Below the pieces are notes generated by a model, which did no database searches, was not told the origin of the DNA, and saw only the letters and a list, made by a program, of their open reading frames with translations. The translations under genes and the position numbers were made by a program. Below are positions 37,601 to 49,600 of a stretch of DNA of 64,000 nt, in pieces; positions within the stretch are counted from its first letter, which is position 1, and every line of letters begins with the position of its first letter. Source of the DNA: Takakia lepidozioides (lineage: Eukaryota > Streptophyta > Takakiopsida > Takakiales > Takakiaceae); NCBI GenBank assembly GCA_030704615.1, contig CM060732.1:18850001-18914000 (forward strand). Direction: 5' to 3'.

Positions 37601-40600
37601 GAGAATGATTTCAAGGGATCAGGCCAAGGCACCAGCACAGGTGCTCTTAACAACAAGGACGTTATCACATTCCTGCAACGCCTGGCGCAAGTTGACCGGC
37701 AGAGTATGAATCTGGCTGTGTTAGAGGAGTGGGAACAAAAATACCTTAATTTGCTGCACCGCCTTTGCTCTGACACTACCAAGTAAGTGTCCTTCCTCTT
37801 TAAGTGTTGAACTCACTACTGTACAGTTTTGGTCAGAACAATAGGCAGGTGGCATTAGTACGAACAGACTAAAGGACGTGTGTGGCTGATTGTTTTCAGG
37901 TACTCATTGTCAGTGAGACAAGAGGTTTTTTTGAAGGTGGAGCGACAGTACATGCTGGGATTGCGGTCACGAGACCCAGAGATGCGCCACAAGTTTTTCA
38001 CCCTGTACCATGACTCCATCGGGAAAACCTTGTTTACACGACTGCAGTACATTATTCAAACTCAGGAATGGGAGGCCCTGAGCGATGTGTTTTGGCTGAA
38101 ACAAGGCCTGGATTTGCTGCTGGCTATCCTTGTGGAGCACGAACCTATCACACTTGCCCCGAACTCTGCTCAGGTAAATATTATGTGGGGGAAAAGTGTC
38201 AGATTTGCTTTAGGAAAGAAGGGAACGGAACAATATACCCCAAAGGCTATATAAAGTAGCCACAAGGGCCTGCAACAGGAGGAGCATCTTTTGTCAGCCT
38301 TGTAGGCCAAAGTGGCTAGCCCGATCTTCTGAGGAGATTTCCTATGGGCCCTCTTTGTGAATTGAAAGCAGGCAATTGGCAAGTGAGTCAGTAACATGGT
38401 TTCACCCTTAGACATCTGGTTAGAAAGTGATGAAATAAAGAGAGAGATGAAACAATACGCTTTCTCCACCTTACCTGTTGTAACCAGGGAAGATCCTCTC
38501 TTGAGAGGCTGTGTCATCCCATCTTCCTATCTCAGTGTGGAGATTGTGGGAACCAACTCTGACATTGTCCAAAGCTTGTCCAAAGACATGGAGAACTTAG
38601 CAGTGGTAGAAAGGCATAATGATGCAGTTGTCTCAATGGCAAATTGGTCCTTGTAGAACTGATTATTTGCGGTGAGGTTTGTTGGTCCCCATGTCCGGTT
38701 AATGTGGAACTTCCTGAAAGCTTCCCTGATCAGCCTCTATTCATTTCCCTTGGTGAGGTTGACCTCTGGTGGTTGATCAGAGGGGGACAGAGGCTCTAAT
38801 CCGTGTCATGTGAGAAACTTCTGCACTCTTGGATCTCTCTCCAGCCAATCTTTGGTTGTTGCAAAAAGCTGGCAACCAACATGAGGGTAACTAGCTGTAA
38901 TTGAGGGTGACTCATATTGAAGAGGAAGAGTGTCAATATAGCTGCAGACCTAGTGCACTTAGCATCATTGTTCTAGCTGTGTTTGCCACTGATTGGCTGT
39001 AATTATAGATCCCATGTCTCTCAAGCATATAAGGCAGTGGGTGTGAACTGAGTTCACAGCTCTTTCTAGGAGGTTGACATTGCAATGTGTGGTTGATTGC
39101 CTTGCTTTACAGGCAGAGATGCAATGATCCATGCGTGCAATGTTCCATGGACAGAGTAAAACCATTGAAAGCAAATAAGAAATGAAATCCCATGATGATG
39201 TAGTGCCTCGTGCAGGCAAGTTGCAGAGCAGTTCCCAGAGTAATATTCAAAAACTTAGAAATGACGAAATGATGAACAAGATTGCTATCATGAAATACAG
39301 TGAGGTCTACTTACACAGGCAGTCAATTTAGGCAGAAACAGAGAGCCGGTTTGGTGCTGGAGCTACCGCTATCGTTCAAATCTCTACAACGGCTACACTG
39401 CTAGTGTTTTCGTTCGTGTTTGCGCTCAGATTCTGCTAGTGTCTAGTTGCAAATTTGGACGTGACGTGGCGTTGACGCGTCAGCGTCACGTCCGACGTCA
39501 GCAACGGACGTGCGTCACGTCACGTCCTAAACGGACGTTACTGTACATAAATATGTTTATTTTTTAACTTCATTATTGACTATTTACTATGAGAACCGAC
39601 GTGGCAGCCGATGTGGCCTCATTACGTGGACTTCCTTATTTATCTGTAAAATTCATATATTATGATAAATGTATATAATAGATATTGTTTGCAGTAGCCT
39701 CATGGCCCCTACAGGGCACCCAAGTTTGGACAGAGCTGATATGGGTTTGCTGTAACCTTGTTGCCATAGACCCCTCTTGAAGAGAGAGAGGCAGAGACTG
39801 GTCCCTGCCAATGTTGGCCATGGCATACCCTAGCCATGTATCATCCCTCCTGCGGTAGTGTTTCAACCCACGGGGTACTGAAAGTCAGTCCATAACTGCA
39901 TCAACCACTACTAAAAGCTTTAGGAATTCAAGTCTTGGAAGGTGCTCGACCAGACATTGAGGATAGGGTCATGCTATTGACCAAGTTACTATGTCAACGT
40001 CATGTGGGGATCTTGTGGCAATCTAAAGTCCTACAGCTCCATGGAGGATAGACTTCAAGAGCCACAGTGAGTGATACTGCTAGCAACTAGCAACGAAAAA
40101 CCTGGTATTGACATCACATTAGGGAGTGAAATGTTCATGATGGCACAGTGATGTTGCCTGTGCTCTAACATAGGTGTGACTTGTGTGGCCAGTAAGAGGT
40201 GCACCACTTAACAGTCCCAGTGCTTTGATGGTTCTCTGGGTGTCTTTGGCTTTCTGCTCGGTTGTCTTTTCTGGGAATCTGGATTGCCTGACTTTTTATC
40301 CCCAGCCTATCTTCACTGGGTGCTTCTTCGCCTCCTGGTCCTGTGGAGGATTACTTTTCTTGGCTTGCCACGGTTATGTTTGTGGTCTTCATTTAGGAGA
40401 TGTTCTGCATGTGTAAGGTTGTCATCTAGGAAAAGGATGGAAGGTTGTTAATCTGTAAAGATGTTAATATCTCCTTGATTTGTGTGCATGACAAGTGTGT
40501 CTCATGGTCTTTGCAGTCGGAGGTCTTGTTGCTTCACCCTAGATTGACTATAATCAGTTGCTGAATCCAGGTGCCCCCTCTGATGGCGTCAGGCGGTGTT

Positions 40601-43600
40601 CCTGAAAGAGCCGGCATGCAACAGCAAGTCTCTGATGCACCAGAGGAACCTGATGGTGCTCCCCCCACTTTCATTGGTATTGTGAATAAGCATGCAAGGT
40701 TCCTGAACGAAATCAGCAAGCTTCAGGTTCTCATTTTTCTTTTTCTTAATCCCTTTTCCAGATTCCTGCAAGTGGCACTTCATATTTGGGTGTTGCATTT
40801 CTCAAAGTGGGTTGCTGTTGTGCTACATTGTCCATGGGCCCTTGGGACCCTCTGTGGACACTACAAGGTGTCTTTTAACTTTCCTCCTCTCTGAGTACCA
40901 CTCTGTTTCTCCTGTCCTACATACTAAAAGATCCAAGGCAGATAATATTGTCTCTTTCAAGGGTCTTTGGCAGGGCTTTTGGCTGCCAAAGCGGTCTCCC
41001 AGCATTCTTAAAATGGTTTCTGTTGCTCTAATTTGTTCCATGGGCCCTTGGGGCCGCTGTGGACATTCCTCTTGTTTATAGAGTTTCTGTCTGTTCTTCT
41101 TTCGTTTTGTCTTAGGAAAATATATGAGCATGTCACTGTAGAAATCTTCACTGGCCCAATGCTTTGAGAAAGTTGTCCCATGGGCCCTCAGGGCTTCTGT
41201 TCATGTTGTAAAGTTTGGCCTTTTTTTTATTTCTCTCTACTTCTCAGGAAAGGGACATGCCCTTCATGTTAAGGCTTGGATTCTAACAAGTGAACCTCAC
41301 CTGCAATCATTCAACCCTCCTGGTAGGTGCAACAGATCCTAAGTGGCTGTAGGCATTATGCATAGAACTCTGGGACATGTGACACAACAAGGTAAAGATT
41401 GGATTTGATTCTATGGTTCAGGTGGCTGACCTTGTCCTTCCTCTGAGGGAACTTGCACATACGGACGCGCACGTAGCATACCATATGTGGGTTTTGGTGT
41501 TCCCGATTGTTTGGGCCACGCTCCAGAAGGAGGAGCAAGTTATGCTAGCAAAGCCAATGATTACACTCTTGTCCAAAGACTACCATAGCAAACAGCTGGA
41601 CAAAAGACCCAATGTGGTTCAAGCACTGCTGGAGGGTCTGTCCCTCAGTCAACCACAGCCCAAAATCCCCAGTGAGCTCATCAAATTTCTCGGAAGGACA
41701 TACAATGCATGGCACATTGCGATCTCGCTGCTGGAAAGCCACGTGATGCTGTTTCCACAGGTACCGTGCGTACCATGTCTATTTGGACACAGCATGTAGT
41801 ACATAGCTTCTTGTGTAACAACATTGCTCTAGCTTGACGGATGGCATTATGCTTAGCTTGACTGCAGTTCTGAATGGTTGGGCCTGGTGAAATTGTACAC
41901 ACTGTTGGGTTGGAGACATATCTTGTTGTCCTTCTGGTTTGTGTGTTGATGTGTCTTCCACTTTCAAAGATCGCTGGCAAAGACATCAGAAATCTCTGCT
42001 GCATGACTAGGCGTTAGTTACAGCAGTATGGCAGGACCAAGACAGGTTGTATAACTACACTGCAAGTGCTGCAGGAGACACGGTGTTTTGATGCACTAGC
42101 GGAGCTCTACAAGATGTTGAATGAGGAGGATGTCCGCTATGGGCTATGGAAGCGGCGCACCATCACTCCTGACACACGTGCTGGCCTGTCATTGCTCCAG
42201 CATGGTTTCTGGCAGAGGGCTCAGGACAGTTTTTACAATGCCATGAACAAGGCGACACAGGTATGGTCACTTGATCAAACTCGTTATGAGAGGGTAGCAG
42301 TTACATGGGCTGTTTCTGGTTCCCTGCATGAGGAATGTTCAGCAGCTACCCAGTCACTTTCATATGATCAAATGAGCTTCCACAAGATTAAGCTGGCCTG
42401 CACAGATACCTTAGGCTGTAAGGAGCTGTAGGGAGTAATTTTAATGTGGCTGTGCATTCATGTGGAGAAAGGGGAGCCTCTTGGATGCAAAGGATCTTTG
42501 GGATCTGATTTGTTTCTTCGTTCCTCTAGTTTGACTTTCCTGTTCTGTTGTGCCTGTGGTATACTTAATGAACATGTTTCTCCATTGCCCTCTCCTCCTT
42601 TCCTTCTTTTTTGGGTTCTGGAACTGTTGATATTCTGCAGGGATCTGACATCATAATTGACGTTCACATGGAATGATCATTTCCATACACTCTGTATTTG
42701 TTCTGGCTTCAGGGTACATACAACAGTGGAGTTGTCTCCAAGGCAGAGATGTGTCTATGGGAGGAGCAGTGGATAGCTTGTGCCCGACGGCTCAACCAGT
42801 GGGATGTCCTGGTTGACTTTGGTCGCAGCGTGGAGAACTACCTCTGTCATGATCTTGTTGACCCTCCAACCGGGGCAATTGCACTCTCGGATTTCCCTCT
42901 GCTGATTCTGTTTTGCTGTTCAAAGGTAGGTCTTCCGTGCCCGGATTTTAAAAATTTCAGGTTGCTAGTTGTCCGAGTGGTGGGTAGACCCTTGAGGTCA
43001 GTGCCAAGATTTTGCCTCGGGTCCCCCCCCTGTCCAGACTGGAAACAAGTTCAGGGAAGTTTTCTGCCTAACCTTCATTTTTCACAATCTAGACAATCTA
43101 TCTCATGGCAACAGACATGGCTGAGGACACTACAGCCTCTAAGTCCAGATTTATTTATCCTCAGCAGGGTCAAGACTTGGCGGATCCAGGTCCAGGTCCT
43201 TGAGGATCTCCTTTTTCTACTCTTACCTCGTTCTGCATGACTTAGCCATGATTTGAACAGGCGGTCCTGTTTTTCAAGATATAGAGTCGATTAACTTAGG
43301 ATATCTGGTGTTGGGCCATATGTTGCAGCTGACCCCACCATCTGAACCCGTTTGAATTCATCTCGTCCGGGGAAGGTTAAGGACGGAATGCCAAACTCAC
43401 ACCCCGAACAGCCCACATTGGCTGTTTTGGAGCATGCTGACCATACACTCCTAAGCCCGCACCCCCACTTGAATGGATTCTAGAGACTTAGCCTGGTTTG
43501 GAGTTATCAACCCATATAGCAGATCCGTACTCCAAGGCAGGTTTCTAATAACGCGACAAAGCATGGTTTTCTTAACCTCAGAGTTGACCCCTCTGCAGTG

Positions 43601-46600
43601 GAAAAATGAGTGAAGCCCCAGAGCTTTGCCCTTGCCAGTTTTTGAACAACTTTCCGGATATGTGCATCCCCAGTTACAATTGGAGGAGAACTCAGCGCCC
43701 AGGTTAAGTGTAGGAAGGGAGGACCGGGATCTCTTGCCATGATCCCTTTTTATAGACAGATGGTCCAAGGCACCTTTGCAAGTGAGTATGGGTTTTCACC
43801 ACCATTTTTTAGCCAATCCAGCTATAAAAGGGTGTGACTGGATTAACTTGCTATCTAACCTCAGAGGGGTCAACTCTGAGGTGAAGAAAACCATGCTTTG
43901 TCGCGTTATTAGATTAGACCTGCCTTGGAGTACGGTCTGCAATATGGGTTGATAACTCCAACCAGGCTAAAGTCTCTAGAATCCATTCAAGTGGGGGTGC
44001 TTAAGGAGTGTAGTCATCATGCTTCAAACCGCCAATGTGGCTGTTCCGGGGTTGAGTTTGGCATTCCGTCCTTAAGCTCCGACGAGATGAATTCCAAGGT
44101 CAGATGGTGGGGTCAGCTTGCCCCAAAATATGTCCAACACCAGGTAATCCTAGTTAATCGACATCTATATCTTGGAAACAGGAACCGCCCCCTGTCCAAA
44201 CAAGCTAGGAGTCCCTGGCAGAAGAGAGTAGAAGAGACTTCTCAAGGACCTGGAACCGCAAGTCTTGACCCCTGCTGGCTAAATCTGACGTAGAGGCTGT
44301 AGTGTCCAAAAGCCATGTACGGTGTTTGCCATGAGATTGTCTGATGAAAATGAAGATAGGCAGAAAACACTTCCCTGAACTTGTTTCCAGTCAGTGACAT
44401 GGGGGGAGGTGACGGGCTTGGATGAAACCTCAAGGGTCGTACCCACTCTCGGGCACTAGACTGAAATTTAAACTCAGGGCAGGAAGCCTACCTTTGAACA
44501 GCAGAACAGAACGCAGAGACGAAAGGGAGAGTGCAATTGCCCGTTGTGTGGGCAACCTGAAGACAGTATGTCATTTTGCCTTGATACACTGTTCTGGGTT
44601 CCTCCACCAAGAGACGCTCTCGATTCAATTCTATCAAGGAGGGAATGGTGCCTGTACCTCTGTTTACCACGCTTTGAAAAGTCTCAAGGCTGAGCCAAAG
44701 CCCAGGCCCTCCTGAGGCCTGTTGTTTTGGCAAAATCACACCAGCAGATTGATGCTTGTGTGAAGGGGATTTCTAGAGGATATCTGGAAAACCCGGGATT
44801 AATTTCTATAGATGAAGGGTAAGCTCGTACTACCAACGTCAGCCCCCCCTGACAGAGGTAGGTTCTGTCCCTCTTGTTTCCGCTCAAACTGGGCAGGGGT
44901 CAATGGCCACAAGGCTATGGCAAACAACGTCTTATGAGTACAATATGTGTGGGTAGGTGTGGCCTTTCGAGTTATTGAGGGAAGGATAGATAACAATGTT
45001 GCCCCTGGTTACACCCATGAGAAGGTGTCCACCTCACAAATAGGAGCCAGTTGTCCTATGGGGTGCAAATACACCATAGTACATGTTTGCTTTGGCATTC
45101 ACTCTCCTTTTTCATCGGCTTTTCTAAGGAGACAGAGAGGATGTCAGGCAAAGCCAGCATTTTAAAAAGCTTTCATCCCTTGCAGCCATGAGGGCAGTAG
45201 TGGATCAAGAGAAGTAAAATATAATTAGATTGGATAGGTGGAAGCCACTCACAATAATTCTGCCTTACAAAGTAGCATTTTTAGGTAAAGAAATCATGTT
45301 AAAACTGTGCTTTCAGGATGTTCCTACCAGCCTCCACAGCCCTCATAATGGAGGAGTCTCACATGTCGGGAATCCTTGCGGTTTCTTCCACATTTCTTAG
45401 TTAAGTCCAACTGTGATGCAGGTAGAGGAGTCGCCCAAGTTCCGGATGGTGCAAGCTTATGCAGCCCTCAATGAGGGTAGCCTAACCAGCGTGGGTGAGG
45501 CTGATATGCGTGTTGGACAAGGAGTGGATTTTGCGCTGCATCAATGGTGGCAACCTCCCGAGATGGCAGTGCAGTCTCACATCCCCCTCCTCCAGCAGTT
45601 TCAGCAGTTAGTTGAGCTTCAGGAGTCGGCTCGAGTTCTCTTGGAGATAGGGAATGGGAGCAAACCACAGCCCCAGGGGTCTGGACAGCAGCTTGGAGGA
45701 GTGCAGGTACTGCACATGGAATATCTATCTGTGGTTTTTACTCCATCTACGATCTACATTAAGCAGCTTCTTTGAGTGGCCAGAGTGAGCTGTAAGATTT
45801 GCATCTGTTGAATTCAAGATACAGTCTCCTGACTGTCCAGTGGAAACAGAATAGAGCAGCTTCCAACGTGGGACTAATAAATGATTGTATTGCTTGCAGG
45901 GGCCTGCAGGGCAATATGTTGACCTGAAGGATATCCTGGAGACTTGGCGATTGCGGACGCCAAATGAATGGGATGAATTGACTGTTTGGAATGAGTTGCT
46001 GCAGTGGCGTAACCATATGTATAATACAGTAATCACCGCATTCAAGGGCTTTTCAGAGACTAACCCACAGCTGCACCAGCTAGTTTTTCGCGATAAAGCA
46101 TGGAGTGTGAACAAGCTTGCCTTTGTTGCCCGTAAGCAAGGTCTGTATGAAGTCTGCGTGAATGTGCTTAACAAGATGTATGGCTTCCTCACAATGGAGG
46201 TGGCAGGTGGTCCCTTTCCCAACTATCTCGTCTGTTTTTGTCTGTCTTTTTTTCCTTCCTTTTCTCTGTAATATATCTGCTTTTCTACCATGTTTGCAAG
46301 TCGTATCTGTGCAAGTTGTCTGCATTCATCACTCATACTAACCAGTCACCAGAACTGGTTAACGATACTTATCCTGTGGTTTGAAATTCAATCTTTTTAC
46401 ATACTCATTACGCAATAGTACAGTACCTGAATTTGCTCCAGTGGGGCTGTCTCTGGCTTACAGGAGGCATTTGTCAAGATTCGAGAGCAAGCAAAGGCAT
46501 ACTTGGAGATGAAAGGAGAGTTGGTGAATGGGATGAATTTAGTCAACACCACAAATTTGGAATACTTCCCGTTGCAGCACAAGGCTGAAATCTTTAGGCT

Positions 46601-49600
46601 TAAAGGCGAGTTTTTTCAAAGAATGATGATAGTTGAGATGCAAACCCGGGGCGTGTCTTTCCACGCTGCCAGTCTGTGGGGGGGATCCCGCCCAATTTCG
46701 ACGTCTCTCTAAAAAATCAGAAAACACCTACCTAAGGGCTGAATAAGCTGGGGCAATCACTGTGATCAGGTAAGCTTACCTTTTTAGTAGACCTGGCTCT
46801 GCCCTACAGTGTTGAGTTCTGTATTGAGTCTCAAAAGGCTACTTCATATGTCTTTGTATTTGCTGTCACCCATGGGACACAGGACCTTCCCATGGATATC
46901 ATGGTAGTGTGCTTCATTTCAAAACCGATGACATGCTATCTAGTAGCCTGCCAGTGTCAGAGTTCGGGTTGAAAATTTGGTATTGTTCATTCAAGCTTTG
47001 TTGGCTATTGAATGTATTCTTGACTTGATTTGACTCTGCTGCAGGTCTACAAGGAGACTGGTGAGGAGCTTTGGCTTGAGTATGCAGTGAGCTGTTTCTT
47101 GCAAGCCATTAAGTATGGCAGCAAGCATGGGCGCAACCATCTAGCACGAGTGCTCTACTTGCTGAGCTTTGATAACCAGACAGGGGCTGTTACTAAGGCA
47201 TTTGACAAATATGGCGATTCTATCCCCCAGTGGGTGTGGCTTGCCTGGATTCCGCAACTGTTGCTCTCACTGCAGCGACCTGAAGCTGCCAGCTGCAAGA
47301 ATGTCATCCTCAAGCTTGCTGCTGTCTTCCCCCAGGTCCAACTGTGCCTATGACAATGTAGCAGGGAATAAATCTGAAAATCATTGGGGAGGCAGGAAGA
47401 GAGGAGCGAGAGAGGAAAGAGAATCACTTTTTGACTGTGGAATGCAAGTCATACTCCAAATGTAGTGCATCTGTATGATTTTGCTCGCACTTGTTTCTAT
47501 TTCAAAGAACTTAGGACTGAGTTCTATTTTTCTCTCAATGCAATGCAGGCATTATATTACTGGCTGCGCACCTACTTATTGGAGCGTCGGGATATTGCTA
47601 CAAAGACAGAAATGGTCAGAGGGGCAGCCAACCGTGTCCAGGCCCAGTTGGCTGTAGCAGCAGCGGCAAATCCGGCTAACTCCTCGGATAGCAATATGGC
47701 CCCCACAACTTCCAACAACAGCAGTGACGCCACTCCTAGCAACCAGATGGCTATACCCAACCAGGGCAACCAGGTACATGTTTCAGACTAGGTGTTGTGC
47801 TCCTCCTCCTTTCGATGGTTTCAGGTATGGAGTTCTGATGTTGGGGAAGCCTTGCCACTGCTAATCGCTGAGATAGAGTTGCCAGTTTCGAGTGGAAACC
47901 TATCTTTAGTGATGATTATCTTGAACACTTGTTTTGACATGTAGAGGAAACTGAGCTTCTATTTATGGTGGCTGGTCAGAGTAACCAGGGAGGGACTGCT
48001 TCCCAATTGCAAAGTGGCATGGTGAACGAGGGCTCCAGTGCTGGAGGACAAGAGGGAGAGAGGGGAAGTGCTGGTGGGGATGCAAATATGGGAGCTGGAC
48101 CAGAGGTTTCCGGACAATCAGGACAGGGAGACTCTCAGACAGGATTGCGAAGGATAGCAGGTGGCCCATGGCAAACAGGTTCGTCTGGACCATTGCCAGC
48201 AATGACAGCATTTGACAGGCATTCTAAGAGGCAGCTAAGGCTCTGGAGGCAGGACCATTATGCTCATCTTCCGGACCACATGGCAAGAGCTAGGTAGGCA
48301 TTTACGCACTCTCACACTTAAGCACCATTAAGTCTATATACACGGGAACAAGTCTTCTCAATTGCAGCTCTCCTCCCATACCCTTCCGCCCTCCACCCAC
48401 ATTTTGTACTCTCTCTAAGTGACGTTGGATCTATGGCTACAAAATGCTACAGCTACTGAACCCTAATGAGTGCCAAAGACAAGGACACCTGTTCACTCAA
48501 TTGGCACCTCTGGATTTGCTTACAGGTGATGCTAACAGAGATAGGGGCCCGATTTGTCCCACTTCCTGAAGAGAGACTCCTGGCAGTTGTCCATGCACTG
48601 CTGCACCGTTGCTACAAGTACCCAACAGCCACGACAGCCGAGGTGCCCCAGTCTCTAAAGAAAGAGCTAGCTGGTGTTTGCCGGGCATGCTTTTCAACAG
48701 ACACAATCAACAAGCATGTTGACTTCGTAAATGAGTACAAACGTGAGTTTGAGAGGGACCTTGACCCTGAAAGTGCGGGCACATTTCCGGCAACACTAGC
48801 AGAGCTCACCGAAAGGCTTAAGCACTGGAAGGGAGTGTTGCAAGTACGTTTCTCGATTTGACTCTGGATTTCCAGTTGAGTCTAACTAAAGAGTCCCCAT
48901 AAGGAAACTGTGTGGAAGTGTATATGGGTAAGATCAGCAATCTGTTGCTGTGAAAAAGTGTTCAGTATTTCTTTTGTCTTCTGTCAGTTTTCTTACTTCA
49001 GTGGTTTGTTTTTCATTATATTTGGTCTTCTTTCCGTCAGAGCAATGTGGAGGACCGGCTGCCGGCAGTGTTGAAGTTGGAAGAAGAGAGCCGTAGCCTC
49101 CGTGAGTTTCATGTTCTTGATATCGAGGTCCCTGGGCAATACTTCAATGACCAGGTACTATGAAGTTTTGCGTATACTTTAGGCTGGGTTCATTGGATGT
49201 GTGGAATCTCCTCACACCAACAATTTGTGGAAGCACTTGAAGCTCTTGCAGTTCTGATGGAAGTCCACCTAGGAGGCCTGGAAAGTGCCTCTAAGTTTAA
49301 AGCAATAAAATGAAGCATATAGAATCATATTGAATGTGAGCAATCTTCCACTCACTCGACAGTTCTTTAAGACTTACAATTGAAGGTTTGAAGACTTTCA
49401 TACAATTCGAAGTGTGGGCACTGCAAGGCTGAGCATGGACATCACCCACTGAAAGATTCTCAAATATGTAGTTTTCTGTGTACTGCATAACAGGAGGTGG
49501 CCCCAGACCACACAGTGAAGCTGGATAGGATTGGTGCGGATGTACCAATTGTGCGGCGCCATGGTAGCAGCCACCGCAGACTCACCCTGGTTGGCAGTGA

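Larger units (their letters stand above)
19659..40726 (+). other. TRA1: TRA1 exons 1-29, HEAT-repeat region
   Basis: Exons: 19659-19716, 20034-20410, 20838-21185, 21505-21630, 22401-22486, 22715-22823, 22951-23046, 23341-23403, 23616-23675, 24143-24217, 24587-24668, 24898-25007, 25459-25686, 26106-27110, 27537-28199, 28690-29043, 29267-29602, 30133-30391, 30602-30824, 32251-32620, 32709-32858, 34120-34341, 34878-35099, 35455-36183, 36468-36731, 36822-37184, 37373-37782, 37900-38173, 40571-40726. Every junction keeps frame. Exon 14 (335 codons) is the longest and includes SDELVGLGLRTLEFW. Exon 24 carries a basic nuclear-localisation-like stretch (VKRTADAAG...LSKRVKAE). Exon 28 holds RDPEMRHKFFTLYHDSIGKT. 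Introns 19, 21 and 28 exceed 1.2 kb and contain repeats. Confidence 0.9.

Noticed and set aside
42842-42926. Extending TRA1 exon 32 through the open frame to a GT at 42,927
   Set aside because: The added residues do not match the family, and the bases are the reverse complement of LINE sequence.
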